DNA of 64,000 nucleotides from Zeus faber (lineage: Eukaryota > Chordata > Actinopteri > Zeiformes > Zeidae). Positions 16,159 through 30,346 of the stretch are shown here, in pieces; within the stretch, counting starts at the first letter, position 1, and every line of letters begins with the position of its first letter. Location: the NCBI GenBank assembly GCA_960531495.1, contig OY482860.1:7350008-7414007 (forward strand). The letters run 5' to 3'. The position numbers and the translations under genes are program-made. The notes under the pieces were generated by a model, which was given only the letters and a program-made list of their open reading frames with translations, was not told the origin of the DNA and searched no databases.

Positions 16159-16819
16159 AAGGAGGTAAACTGTACAAAGGAGGAAGTCTGTGCTACAAAG
16201 GGAGCTGTCCTTATAGTGAACAGCAGTCTCAAACCTGGTGAAGACATCAACAGATCCCTGCCTACCTAGTTATCTCTGAAGAGAAATGTCTGTACTGACC
16301 TGTGATTTTCCTGTGGTTTGTCTCTAATTGTGTTGTTTTTTGGTTCCCTCGTAATCAAGTTTCTGTGACATGACTTACTGAAAGTAAAGGAACCTTAAAC
16401 GTCTCTCTCTCGCAAAGACATCTCGCAAACCTCCCCCCCCCCACTCCCCAGCCTTCAGAAAATTCTGAAAGTGCGTTGGCGCCTCGGCACTGATCAATTT
16501 TTCATGGAGTGTTTTTTTTTTTTTTTTTAAGTAATGGAACAGTTTTGGCTCTTTCAGCGCCATCATCTCATAACGGAGGCACCGAGAGTATCACAGCTTT
16601 TACGGGGAACCGTCTGAGCGACGCGGGAAGAGGAACAGAGCTTCCAGTCATGCGCTTATGAGCCAGACGCACTGATTTCTCAATAGAAATCATCGCTTGG
16701 GGAAGATGAATAAGGAATACGCCCGGTCATGAGATTACTGCTGTTAATAATAGAGGGAAATCAAAGCGCCGTGTGGTTACAAGCTCTCTTCTCTCCCTCT
16801 GCGGCTTCCCCTCCACCAG

Positions 16820-16938
16820 GCTACGCCTTCCTGCTGTTCCAGGAGGAGACCTCGGTCCAGGCCCTGATCGACGCCTGCATCGAGGAGGACGGGAAGCTCT
16901 ACCTCTGCGTGTCCAGTCCCACCATCAAAGACAAACCT
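16820..16938 (+). CDS. cpeb3: cpeb3 exon, end of RRM1
   Basis: 119 nt; acceptor CTCCACCAG, donor GTGAGT. It encodes (G)YAFLLFQEETSVQALIDAC then IEEDGKLYLCVSSPTIKDKP: RNP1, helix 2 and the CPEB-specific strand after it. Phase 1 in, phase 0 out. Confidence 0.96.
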
Positions 16939-17630
16939 GTGAGTGCCACGCCCAGAGTCCCTCTATTTCAGGATCGGAGTCTTTAATCGGCAAGTGCAAG
17001 ATACGCAATGATTTTCTGCCGGCGCAACATCGATAAAGATAAAGAATAAGATATGAGAATAAAACTACAATCATAAAATGGAAATAGTAAAATAAAGTGT
17101 AATTAAATATTTATATATACCCACATATAGAAGATGACCAATTTACAAAGAAGACAGAAGTAAAAAAAAAAAAAAAAAAGATGGTAAGTCAGAAAGATGT
17201 GTGCACTCATGGTCACAGTCTAAATATAGATATTTGGTGTAACAGTCCCTAAGAGAGGGGATCTGGGAAGGGTCCTTGTTTTTGAGGAATTCTTTGCCCA
17301 GATTATGGCCTGGGCAAAGAAAAAACACTTAATTATTATTATTTTTTTTTTAACCCTCATTTGTGTATCAAACACAACTCCACCATAAATAAAGAATCCC
17401 AGTTCAAGTTTCATCACCCTCACGTTCAACTTTAATCAGACGTTCAATGTAGGGAAGCTCTATTCAGTCAATGTACTGGCAAATTGGTTTCGCACTCTGA
17501 CAAATGGGGTTTTTCCCAAAATGCATTTCGAGGATGTTAACCATGCAGGGCCTCACAACCGATGGGCAGCAGCAGCAGCGCTACAAGGTTTAATCTTGTT
17601 TGGCTTTTGCTTCTCATCCCCCCTGCTCAG
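16939..17630 (+). other. cpeb3: cpeb3 intron
   Basis: AT-rich with A and T homopolymers (17161-17179, 17340-17350). No element or exon recognised. Confidence 0.55.
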
Positions 17631-17745
17631 GTCCAGATCCGCCCCTGGAACCTGAGCGACAGCGACTTTGTGATGGACGGCTCCCAGCCTCTGGATCCCC
17701 GCAAGACCATCTTTGTGGGGGGCGTCCCGAGGCCTCTACGCGCCG
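17631..17745 (+). CDS. cpeb3: cpeb3 exon, inter-RRM linker and start of RRM2
   Basis: 115 nt; acceptor CCTGCTCAG, donor GTGAGG. It encodes VQIRPWNLSDSDFVMDGSQ, PLDPRKT and RNP2 IFVGGVPRPLRA. Phase 0 in, phase 1 out. The linker is almost invariant in the CPEB2-4 subfamily. Confidence 0.96.
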
Positions 17746-19330
<1,585 letters not shown>

Positions 19331-19512
19331 TGGAACTGGCCATGATCATGGACCGGCTGTACGGCGGCGTCTGCTACGCCGGCATTGACACCGACCCGGA
19401 GCTCAAGTACCCGAAGGGGGCGGGGCGCGTGGCCTTCTCCAACCAGCAGAGCTACATCGCCGCCATCAGCGCCCGCTTCGTGCAGCTGCAGCACAACGAC
19501 ATCGACAAGAGG
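19331..19512 (+). CDS. cpeb3: cpeb3 exon, core of RRM2
   Basis: 182 nt; encodes (V)ELAMIMDRLYGGVCYAGID, TDPELKYPKG, AGRVAFSNQQSYIAAI and SARFVQLQHNDIDKR. It covers helix 1 to helix 2 of RRM2 including its RNP1 (GRVAF). Phase 1 in, phase 0 out; donor GTGAGA. Skipping it (182 nt) would shift the frame. Confidence 0.96.
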
Positions 19513-19866
19513 GTGAGAGCGGCTTCTCGGGCGTTAGAACTGAGGCGTGGCCGAAGAAATCGATGAACCCAGACGTTAACAGCAGCAAAAGCAGTGCGGT
19601 CAGCGGTCATGACATTCATACACAACACCATATGGGCATCATTCCTAAAAAGTTGGAGGGACCTTTAAACTATAAATGGAGACGGCAAACAAATGTATTA
19701 TTATGTAAACATGGAGTTAAACCGTACAGTAATGTTTGCTGCGCATAAAAAAATTTGTCGTTGGTCATCGCTCGCAGGTTCCTGACACAAGTTGAAGTTG
19801 AGGTCATGACGAACGTGCTCTCAAGAAGACGGAGAAGAAACTACGCGTTTTGAACTTTTTACCACA

Positions 19867-19870
19867 GTTA

Positions 19871-19909
<39 letters not shown>

Positions 19910-20050
19910 TTACCTTTATTTGTATATCACCTTTCATACACGACATGCCGTCAGATAGTGACAATAAAAGCAAAGCAAGCAAAATGCATTTACAAAGTAG
20001 AACAAGAAAATAAGAATAATCAGAAATGAGAAAGAAATGAATAACATATC
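19867..20050. repeat. dispersed fish repeat, AAT-tailed
   Basis: A run of AAT units is followed by ACCTTTATTTGTATATCACC and CTTTCATACACGACATG. This resembles the TTTATATAGCACCTTTCATAC core common in fish retroelement tails. Family uncertain. Confidence 0.5.
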
Positions 20051-20109
20051 GCATTACTTGTATTGAAAAACCCCAAATAATCTAGATGTTTTCCAGAGTC
20101 TCCATTAGA

Positions 20110-20943
20110 ACAAATTGGTGCCGGTCAATGTGTCCTAGAAGAATTCAATTTCCCGGACAAATGGGAGGGATTCTGGTCAAATATTAACTTATTGAGTTTA
20201 TTGAGTTAAAAAACAATTGTTAAGCAGGTTATATAGAGAATGACATCATCAAGGCATGTAGATGTATAATATTTTTTATTGATTATAGTCAATTATATTT
20301 AAAATAAGTCTCATCAGTTAGTGCCATTAAAAAAAAAAAATAATAATCATAATAATTACAATAAATAACAAGTACAGACGCTTTAATTAACATTTCACTA
20401 AAATACAATTTTGATCAAATCAAAAACAAAATAAATATGGCAAGTAGGTCCTGGTAAATAATAAAGTTTGTGGTGTTCGTCCCTATTTTGCACATTGAAT
20501 ATTTACCGTCTGCTTTGGCTCGGAACTTAAATATCCCAAAAAACTCCAAAAACAGGATGTATGTGTCCTAACGACACATCTTTCTGTTTCTCCTCAGAGT
20601 TGTAGACACACTCCAGGTTTACTTTGTTTACAAGTGTAACCTGTCCACGAGGGAGGGGGCGGGGCTTAGTTCTATATTGACATATGTGATTGGTCAGAGG
20701 TGAAGCCTTCGGATCAGCTTTAGATCTTCCAAACTGATTGGCTTCCCGTAGCAGCTTGTCAAGCGCGGAAATGAACAGATCTGCCAAATTTTTTATTGGA
20801 ATGATCCAGCCAGCACTAATTCAAATTGTGCTTGGAGGGAATTATTTTCACCGGACATTAGGACCGGAGAGATTTTAATAACGTCGGACTTCAACAGATT
20901 TTCCCGGTCAAAAACCGGCAATTACCGGTTAACGGAAACGCTG
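20110..20943. mobile_element. probable non-autonomous DNA element
   Basis: The left side has GTGCCGGTCAATGTGTCC and TTCCCGGACAAATGGGAGGG. The right side has CCGGTCAAAAACCGGCAATT and ACCGGTTAACGGAAACGC. Similar CCGGT-rich ends occur in known fish elements, from memory. An open frame of 86 codons on the - strand inside it shows no recognised domain. Confidence 0.4.
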
Positions 20944-21089
20944 GTGTTATCGTATCGGGATCAAAGCATCGCGATATTATCGTATTGTGGGATCCCCGGC
21001 AATTCTCCCGCCCCTGTTAGAAAACTGTGGAGCTTTTGGAGGACATCAAGCTGGGTTTCTGCTGCCTTAATAGCATTTTTACCATTGCC

Positions 21090-21091
<2 letters not shown>

Positions 21092-21147
<56 letters not shown>
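21092..21147 (+). repeat. (CA)n microsatellite
   Basis: About 56 bp of CA in the last cpeb3 intron, complementary in the same transcript to the TG tracts at 19183 and 22602. Confidence 0.97.
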
Positions 21148-22600
21148 CCGTATCAGAGGTTTCATTATGGCCGGGTTTCCTTCCGAGGGCCGAGGCTGGC
21201 TGTGTAATCACTGTGTCATTTGGCCGTCGAAATGCCCAACAGATGTTGGGAGCTACAGACACGCCGCGCTGGTTTAATTATAGCGCTTCCCCTATACATA
21301 CATACACCCCCCACCCCCCGGCTCAGACAGCCGCAGCAGTCCGGTTATTTTAGGAACGCCGGCCAATGGCTGCGCGGAGGATCGTGACCGAGCGAGACTG
21401 GTCGTCAGCCAGGAAGCAAAGCCTCCGCTGCCTTCCTCCCTCCTCCGCCCCCCACAGCCAGTCATCAGCTGTCCTTAAAAAAAAAACAAAAAAAAAAACG
21501 GTTTAGTGACTTTATTGTTCCCAGAAGCGGTTAGAGTACGTGGGGTTAACAGGGCATTAGGAATATAATTGGGTTTGCTTTCAAAATTGTAAAACGTCCG
21601 TATAAAAGCAAAGTAAATGAAATGGAATAAAATGGGAAAATACAGAAGCAACATAAACATGGTCAGGATGAAAGACGCGTGATGGGTTTTCCTCGTGTGC
21701 AAACACGGATTCAGGTGGGATTCTCTGCCAAAGTGTCTGAGGCGACGATAGACGAACAAATGCGCGACAAACAACAACGACGACGACGACGAAAAAAAAA
21801 AAGATCTCGTCTTTTCCTGAACCACGCAGACCACATGTCGTTTCCACAACACTTTGCACACGCCACACTGGCCCACTCCAGGGAGTATAAATACTTGGAC
21901 CCAAACGAAACAAGGCTGTGTGATGTGATGCACTGCTCTTTATTCTCCAACGTCAATGTCTAAGATGGTCTGAGTTTTTTATTATATATTTATATTAAAT
22001 ATATTTATATTTTTTTACATTTGGACAATTTTGACTTCCCAAAATCCATGGATTGCCGAGTAATGCGAGCTCTGGTCAGCGCGTCCTGATAGTGAGACAA
22101 TGGGCGACTGGATCTCCGGGTCACGTTGTTGGGAACTTAGGATCTCACGGGGTGGTGGAATTTCCTTTTCAAAAAAGCTGCGCGTATACCGTAGTAATTT
22201 ATTTGGTGAGTTTTGCATCATTCTTCGATCCATTTATTTGCACTGTATCCCCGGTGCATCGCTCTGTTTCGTCCGTCGCAGCACTGGGGCCGGGTCTCTG
22301 TTCAAGGTCACGGAGTTCAGTCGGGCGAATAATCGTTTTTTTTATTTCCAATTTCCCCTCCTCACAAACTCAAAGCGCCAAACTCGCTCCATTAAGTGTA
22401 AACGGGGTGATCCATGATAATAGGATAATAGCAGGATCCATTACGCCCCGCTGGAAACACGTCTGGATTTTATAACACGCCGTCTGTTTTCTGCCCTTTC
22501 CTAATTTCTCTCATTCAAAGCAATTTACAAAAAAAATTAAAATAAAAAAACATTTGGTTTAAAAGCACAATCGACAATATATAATATATATATACAGAAG

Positions 22601-22733
<133 letters not shown>

Positions 22734-23589
22734 CTTTTTTATTTATTTATTTTTCTATTGCAGCCAAAATTAAATGAGCTCAGTGTGTGCTTCAGCGCTG
22801 AGGCATTTCCATGGCAACGCTGCCGATATTCCTTGTCTGCAGAGCTAATAGTCAATTTGCTGGTGGGCAGTTTCAATCAGATCTCATCCTGAGGGAAGCA
22901 CCCGTGAGCCCCTGCAGATTTGAGGGGGAAACAAGGGGAGATTGTCTCACATTTGCCGTTTGAATCGTGTGGTGAATAAGTTAAATTGGGCAAATTTTTT
23001 TTTTTGTTTTTGTTTTTTATCATTAACGAATAGATGTGAGCAGAATAGACTTAGATAAGAAGTTTTATCAGAATAGTTTAACCTGATGAAGTGCTGCTCA
23101 GAGCCAACATTCCGACAGGCTGACACGATTAATCAAAGTATTTATTACGAGCGCCCAAAGCAAAAGTAAAGTGGGAAAGCTTGAATCGGTTTGTGAGGAA
23201 AGGGTTTGCATCTGCTTGAAGCTGGACCACGAACGTCAGCCAGGCATCAGGGAGATCAGGACACGGAGCCCAAAACGTCCGGCCTAACGTGAGTGTGAAT
23301 GACCACACGCCGACATGGAGTCCGTAGTTTATCTGCCCAAACAACAGTGCAAATCGCTGGGTTTTGAGGCGCTCGGCCAGTCGGGATACGCCGATTCTAT
23401 CCGGGTTCAGCCGTTTACACGCGATGATAAATTGAACGGTTGAGGAGAAACTCCATAAAATTCGGGTGTTTACGCGACAGCTGCAATAGTCGGAGCATTG
23501 CCTTAACCCGATTGTAATCGGCTTATTGAGTGTAATTACAGAATGACTAATAGTTGCAGTAGTTCTCAAATAATTAGGGTGTGTAAATA

Positions 23590-24395
23590 CAATCACTGGC
23601 CACTTTATTAGGTACACCTTGCTAGTACCGGGTGGGACCCCCTTTTTGCCTATGGGGTCTAAAGTGTGCCAAGAAAATATCCCCCACACCACTACACCAC
23701 CACCACCACCACCAGCCTGAACCGTTGATACCAGGCAGGATGGATCCATGCTTTCATGTTGCTTACGCCAAATTCTGACCCTACCATCTGAACGTCGCAG
23801 CTGAAATGGAGACTCATCAGACCAGGCAACATTTTTCCAATCTTCTATTGTCCATTTTTACTGAGCCTGTGCAAATTGTAGCCTCAGTTTCCTGTTCTTA
23901 GCTGACAGGAGTGGCACCCGGTGTGGTCTTCTGCTGCTGTAGCCCATCTGCTTCAGGGTTGGACGTGTTGTGCGTTCAGAGATGGTATTCTGCACACCTT
24001 GGTTGTAACGAGCGGTTATCTGAGTTACTGTTGCCTTTCTACCGTCTCGAACCAGTCTGCTCATTCTCCTCTGACCCCTGACATCAACAAGGCATTTCCG
24101 TCCACACAACCGCCGCTCACTGGATATTTTGTCTTATTCGGACCATTCTCTGTAAACCCCAGAGAGGTTTGTGCGTGAAAATCCCAGTAGGTCAGCGGTT
24201 TCTGAAATACTCAGACCAGCCCGTCTGGCACCAACAACTACGCCAGGTTCAAAGTCACTTAAATCCCCTTTCTTCCCCGTTCTGATGCTCGGTTTGAACT
24301 TCAGCAAGTCATCCTCACCATGTCTACATGCCTATATGCAATGAGTTGCTGCCAAGCGATTGAACAGGTTTACCTAATAAAGTGGAGGGAGAGTG
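23590..24395 (-). mobile_element. Tc1-like transposon, internally deleted
   Basis: Both terminal inverted repeats are visible: CACTGGCCACTTTATTAGGT at the left, and CCACTTTATTAGGTAAACC on the complementary strand at the right, with TA on each side (23588-23589, 24396-24397). The interior keeps part of a transposase DNA-binding region on the - strand (24109-23858; RRMSRLVRDGRKATVTQI then YSSRRPHRVPLLS). A large internal section is gone at about 23650, so it cannot encode an active enzyme. Confidence 0.88.
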
Positions 24396-24493
24396 TATCT
24401 TATGAAAGAACCAATAGTCATCCCCAAATCAGAGTCAAATCATCCACATCGAGGCGCTCTGTCGAAAAACATATTGTGATATTTTCCCGTCAG

Positions 24494-24721
24494 GTGGAAG
24501 TGAAGCCGTACGTCCTGGACGACCAGATGTGCGACGAGTGCCAGGGCGCGCGCTGCGGGGGGAAGTTCGCTCCGTTCTTCTGTGCCAACGTGACGTGCCT
24601 GCAGTACTACTGCGAGTACTGCTGGGCCAGCATCCACTCCAGGGCCGGCCGCGAGTTCCACAAGCCGCTGGTGAAGGAGGGCGGCGACCGGCCGCGGCAC
24701 GTGTCCTTCCGCTGGAGCTGA
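24494..24721 (+). CDS. cpeb3: cpeb3 terminal coding exon, zinc-binding domain and stop
   Basis: 228 nt including TGA at 24719-24721; acceptor TTTTCCCGTCAG. It encodes VEVKPYVLDDQMCDECQGAR, CGGKFAPFFCANVTCLQYYC, EYCWASIHSRAGREFHK and ends RPRHVSFRWS. Seven cysteines and two histidines form the CPEB ZZ-type zinc-binding fold that follows RRM2. The domain is complete. Confidence 0.97.
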   Translation: MEVKPYVLDDQMCDECQGARCGGKFAPFFCANVTCLQYYCEYCWASIHSRAGREFHKPLVKEGGDRPRHVSFRWS

Positions 24722-25659
24722 AGACCCCCACCCCCCAGACCACCCCCACCACCCCCTCCCCCCCCCCCCCCCCTCCCCCTCCCCCCGCCTCATAAACGAC
24801 AACAACAACATCAACGACGACAACGAAAGCGTATACGGATCAGATCTTTCTCAGATAACGCCGCTTTGGACTCCTTATCTACCCCCCCCCCCCCCCCCAA
24901 TCGTAGTCAGTGTCATTGTGTTTCGGGGGGGGGTGTGGAGTTTAATCAGCTTATAATTTGCACTTTGGCACAGATCTCATGCACACACACGTGTTTTGAC
25001 GCTATTATCAAATCCCCCTGTTCTGGACCCCCACCCCTCCACCCCCCCACACCCCCACCTCACTGAGACAACAGTGGGATCATACGTATATTTAAAAAAA
25101 AAAAAAGATATAAATATATATATTTTCTTGTTTTGTGTCTATCTATACTGACATAGATAATTTAAGTTTAATGTAAAAGGAGCATGCACTTATTTTTCAA
25201 CAATTATAGTTATCTCGCCCCTAGTGGAAAAAAAACCATTTTTTTTGAATAATGACGATAATTACCAAAGGCGGATGAAACTAACGCAAACGGAAGAATA
25301 AAAATAAAATAGGCGGTGCAAGATTTAGCGAGATTTAACAAGTATCCAGTAGTGTGGGCCTATATCGCCCAGAGTAAATAACACTGATATAGCCGCTCTC
25401 GGTTCGGACTCTGAAAGACCTAAAGATTAATACCTCACGAGCGCAATCACATTAATTTTTTTTTTTTTTTCCCGCTTTTAGATTATTATTATTATTTTTT
25501 TTTTTTTAGGTCTTTATTTTTTTATAACAAATATTTTTTTTTGTGTGTTATATAAATGTAATGCTGCAATAGCTTTGCTGCTAAAAAAAAATTAAAATAA
25601 AATAAAAAAAAATCCATGGTATGAACGGGATACCATAAGTCGTTCAGGCCGGCGGCGGG

Positions 25660-25676
25660 GGGGGGGGGGGGGGGGA
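25660..25676 (+). repeat. poly(G) tract
   Basis: Run of about 17 G in the cpeb3 3' UTR region. Confidence 0.85.
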
Positions 25677-26305
25677 GTGAAACAATGGAATTGAGCGACG
25701 CCCGGTTCAACCCCAGCAGAGCTGCATGTGTGTTCACATCAGGTCGCTGCATGCAGTACGACTTTCACCCTCATGTCTCCAATCCCACGTTTTGCACAAC
25801 CCGAAAAATAGACATGAACATTAGGCTGGGGGCTTTTTTTTTTTTTTTTCCTTCCCCCCCTTTCTTTCTCTTGTTTTTTTTTTTGTTTTGTTTTTTGGTG
25901 GGAAAACATCAAAAAGTAGGTGAAACACATTGACCACACCCAACCCCCCCCCCCCTTCCTCCTTGATCGCAGACTCACCTCCCATCCCATCCCAGTTAAA
26001 TGTAGGATTTAAATCCCCAATTTCTAGCTGTCTCTCTGGTAGGTGAAGTGTTTTTATTTTATTTTTTATTTTTTCTTGCAGTGATCGTTGATATAATTGT
26101 GCAATTTTTTTGATACGATGTGTAGTTCGATAGCTGTGAGTGCGCCTAGAACTGTGACGTCCGACGTAGAAGTCCTGTGAAACGTCATATCTAGTCTATG
26201 CGCACGCGTACGTACATGCTCTCGTATGCCCTCACGTCACGCACACGCGCACGTGACCACACACGAAGCCGCTCGCTAACATTAACATGTACACAGATGT
26301 GTTTT

Positions 26306-26307
<2 letters not shown>

Positions 26308-26349
<42 letters not shown>
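26308..26349 (+). repeat. (CA)n microsatellite
   Basis: About 42 bp of CA in the cpeb3 3' UTR region. Confidence 0.95.
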
Positions 26350-26354
<5 letters not shown>

Positions 26355-26467
26355 GATTCAAAACAAAAGTGAGCTTTACCAAGAGGCGGCCGCTGCCTTT
26401 TCAACCAACGATAAGTTAAGTCCCGAATATAACCAAAGAGCTCACACGTGCGACTTCGGCTTACTAC

Positions 26468-26469
<2 letters not shown>

Positions 26470-26551
<82 letters not shown>
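26470..26551 (+). repeat. (CA)n microsatellite
   Basis: About 82 bp of CA, 120 nt beyond the previous tract. Confidence 0.96.
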
Positions 26552-26555
<4 letters not shown>

Positions 26556-27746
26556 CCACAGGAGAGACTGTGCTGGCGATGAAACCACAAGAGAGCTGGA
26601 CGTGCAACAATATGCAGTGAAATCAGTGGAGGGAAGGAGACAGTGGTGGGATTTTTATTCGGGGGGAGGGGGAGTCAAAGAGCTCGGCACCACTGGAGAC
26701 TTGAAGTCAATCAACAGAGTTCCTCCTTCCTTAGCCTGCACACACTGGGAGGGCGGGGCGGGGCGGGGGGCAGGGGGCTGACACGCCACGACACGCTTGT
26801 TGGGCTACCGTAGGTTTTTGTTTTTGTTTTCCTGCGAAGCTTGAAGTAGAACCTATTAAAACGGTGGACATATTTTTATATCAAAGTCTATGGTGGGGCT
26901 GGTGGGTGAAGGGATTCGGGGCGGGTTGGGGTCAGGGGTCAGTCGTTTTGCACTCAATGCAACACACAGGAAATACACCACGTATCGGCTGCATTGGAGG
27001 GGGTCAGGTCGGTGGAGCCAGAGTGAGCGCGCGTGCGTGTGTGTGCGTGCGTGCGTGTGTGTGTGTGGGCGGGGGTTCGTTACACTGGGTTCGACTGGGT
27101 TTTGGGGCCATTTAAACTGGATCCTGCATCACGTCTGGCCTCCCGCTGGGTCTCCAGGCTGATACCCACCCCACCCCACTGCGTTTCTGTTTTAGTCGCA
27201 AACTGTTTGGCTTTAGGGTTTAGACGTTTTGTTTGTTTCTTATAAGAGAAGAAAACTAATCGAGCTGAAGCAGAATATACTTTTTTACTGATTAAAAAAA
27301 AAAAAAAAAGAAAAAATTCTAATAATAATATCAAATATCCCTATGAAAGTGAATTCTGGGTGTTTTTTTGTGACATTTACTCCCCCCTCCCCCACACCCA
27401 CCCACCCACACCCACCCACCCAGAAGGTTTTTCTTTTATTATTATTATTTTTTTCTATGTTTGTTCCTTCTCTATATGATCGACATGTGTCATGCACTAC
27501 TCTTTGTATCGGAACAGTTTTCCACAAGCGATTCTTCTTTTTGTTTAAAAGAGAAAAAGGAGCGGACATTACCTTTTTGCAATACCTCAATTTTGAAATA
27601 TATTAGAAGAGAACTGATATTTTCTAAGTTTATTCAGATGAGAAAAAAAAAGTATATATATATATATATCTATATATTAATTTAATTCTTCGAGAGAAAA
27701 AGATTTAACAGATGGTTGATTTTTATTTTTTATCATGCTTATTTGC

Positions 27747-27763
27747 TTTTATTTTCAAATAAA
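27747..27763 (+). promoter_or_regulatory. cpeb3: CPE-like motif next to poly(A) signal
   Basis: TTTTAT at 27747-27752 lies five nucleotides before AATAAA at 27758-27763. This is the classical spacing class for cytoplasmic polyadenylation. It would define a 3' UTR of about 3 kb. Not proven to be used. Confidence 0.5.
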
Positions 27764-28904
27764 TTTTTCAAGAACTGAAGGAGCTAGAGCTTTCTAACTT
27801 TAATATCATGAACTAGTCGGTGAGAGTATGGTCTGCTTTATATTACAGCGGAGGTTAAAGTGAGTTCCAAACTGATCAATTTTCTGTTAAATACCCCCAC
27901 CGCCCCCCCAACAAAAAAAAGCAAAAGCAAACCGAGTGGTAGAGATCAGGAGGAAGAGAGAGAGGGGGGGAAAAAAACCAAAAAACAGAATCACAATCTC
28001 AATATATCAGATGCTTGAAAAGAAAACTGAAGATACTTCCCTTGTTTTGTACGTTTCTAATCAATCATTTCCTAACTTACCAGAGTTGTGAAAGAGATCT
28101 TTTTTTATTCTGTTATTTTTTTAACCTTTTTTTCCCTAAATGTCTGTGCTCCCCATTATGTTTTATTTATATATATATATTTATATATATATATAAAGAA
28201 AAAGCAGCATATACCCTTGATTTTAATTTGATTTTTTTAATTTGATTTTTTTTTTTTTTTTAGCCTGACATTATTTGGAGAGATAAATAAAAAAAGACTT
28301 CTGAGAGTCACTGAATGGCTGGAACGAGGGAGGAAAGGATGTTCTTTTTTTTTTTTAACACAAAATCATACACAAGTATTTCGCCTGTAACCTGATCGAG
28401 ATCCCCCCGGGAAAAAAAAAATGAAAAAAAAAAAGGTGCATCAATCAAATGGTGGCCTTCGACTTCACGCAAGACCTAGTCTTGACTTAGACTTGAATTA
28501 GTCCAGTTTTTTTTTGTTGTTGTTTTTAAGGCTGAGAACCTTGATTGTGTGTTGTAATGTGCAATACTGTTTGTACTGTTTGTAAAAAAAAAAAAAAAAA
28601 AGAAAAAAAGAGGCAGAAATCTTTATTGCAGAATTATTTTCATTGCAAGCATTGTGATTCACTAAAAATCATTTTCTACTGTGTGTTTACCTACTTTACC
28701 TGCTAGTACCTTCCAGTAGTAATGTAGCCTTTGTACTGAGAAAATTTTCATTATTTTTAGAAAGTTTTTTGCTAAAAAAGAAAAGAATTTAAACATATTT
28801 ACATATTTTTCATTTTTATTTTGTATTTTTCTTTTACAGACTTATTTCTCGACCATTATCATATCTGGTCATTGTCATTAATATTATTTTGTATTCTTAC
28901 TTGG

Positions 28905-28910
28905 AATAAA
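28905..28910 (+). promoter_or_regulatory. cpeb3: candidate poly(A) signal
   Basis: AATAAA followed within 60 nt by a T-rich stretch and TGTTTGTCGG, a plausible downstream element. Confidence 0.4.
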
Positions 28911-29183
28911 TTAATTTTATGACGTTAATTCTTTTTAAAAGTTTATTTTTATTTATTTTTTGTTTGTCGGCCACTTAGTTTTATTTTAAAAGTTTAAAAG
29001 AAAAACGAAACAAAAAACAAACAAACAGCAAAAAAGAAACCTTTGCTTCTTAAGTGTCTAGATTCTGGAAACGCTAAGCTTTCTGTGTTCCCTCACTGTT
29101 ACTGCATTGCTTTGGGGCGGAACGGATCTCCGGACGGAAACAAATGCAGCGCAAAAACGTGCACAAGTCAGGTGCTGAGATGG

Positions 29184-29300
<117 letters not shown>

Positions 29301-29450
29301 ATCTGGACGGAAGGAAACAAGCGGGGCGATCAACTGGCGGAAGGGAGCGTACTGTGCAGTATGTTGTGATGTACCGTGAGGGGAAAACCCCACCAGAGCG
29401 TTAATATTTCTGTTTCTGCTACTGCAACTATCACCACTAGTACTACAGTA

Positions 29451-29481
29451 TTACTACTACTACTACTACTACTACTACTAC
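29451..29481 (+). repeat. (TAC)n trinucleotide repeat
   Basis: About ten TAC/ACT units. Confidence 0.85.
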
Positions 29482-29866
29482 CACAGACATAACCGTATAT
29501 TAACCCACCTCCTCCTGTGATCGGCCACTTCTCTACGTCGAGTCTTTAAGCTTTGCTCCCCGATAATGACTTTTGGTCGTCTCACGCCCTCGCAGGGTGG
29601 AACAGAAGGGGCAAAACTCACACTGGTGTGATTGTATTTAAAGATGAATGTAAATGGTGAGATGGGAGTCGGTTAATTCAAGGAGGAGGGAGCGCGATTA
29701 TCCAAAGCGTCCCTAAATATTCTGGTCTAAATGTTTATTCCCACTTCCACTACTTCCACTCGGCATCGGTCACTTAAAAAAAAACAAAAAAAAAACAAAA
29801 AAACATCGGTGACCTTGTAAGGATTGTTCATCCAGTTGCAACCGGCCGTGTTGGAGTCCGGCCTGG

Positions 29867-29931
29867 GGGTTTGGAACCAGGGGTTTGGAACCAGGGGTTT
29901 GGAACCAGGGATTTGGGAACCAGGGGTTCCC
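29867..29931 (+). repeat. minisatellite, unit GGGTTTGGAACCAG
   Basis: Four tandem copies of a 14-nt unit, the last one diverged (GGATTTGGGAACCAG) and ending GGGGTTCC. The unit's GGAACC can pair with GGTTCC, so the array can fold. Confidence 0.85.
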
Positions 29932-30346
29932 AAACGGTCTACGGCACGGCACGGAACACTGTATCTTCACTCCAGTCTTAGACCCTGTGAACCTTGTTGT
30001 GATCTGAAAATAGTTGGGGCGGAGAAGTTTGATATTTTCTTATCCACCAACAGCCCACTTCTTTTGAAATGTACCTTAAAAAAACAAAAAAACAAAAAAA
30101 AAAAAACAATTATAATGAAATAAGTGTGTGCTTTTTTATTTTATTTTATTTTATTTTCTAGGTTTTTACTCCCAACTTGAATACTGGATCCAACTCAGCA
30201 AGGCTTTTCAGGTTGCCGACTTGGAACTATGGTTGTCTAAAAAAAAAAATAATAATAATAAAAATGTTGCAGTTCAAACTGTGATTAGGAAAACGTGGAG
30301 CTCATCGCTGCTCAATGCTTCAAAGTTTGTAGTTCCCACGTTAACA

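Larger units (their letters stand above)
8168..16819 (+). other. cpeb3: cpeb3 large intron (8.65 kb)
   Basis: The longest intron seen in this gene. It contains GAC/GAT and TCC short repeats, a ~400-bp small inverted-repeat element (9625-10024), a fragment of the same family (13381-13548), CA and TG microsatellites, a hairpin at 14356-14401 and a Tc1-like 5' fragment (15484-15720). No coding exon recognised. Confidence 0.6.

Noticed and set aside
20527..20787. 86-codon open frame on the - strand as a host gene
   Set aside because: It lies within a probable non-autonomous element and shows no recognisable domain or splice context.
23129..23749. 206-codon open frame on the - strand
   Set aside because: It crosses the edge of the Tc1-like element and intron sequence and has no recognised domain; a chance open frame.
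29867..29931. CRISPR-like tandem array
   Set aside because: Units are directly adjacent without unique spacers, in a vertebrate genome; it is a minisatellite.
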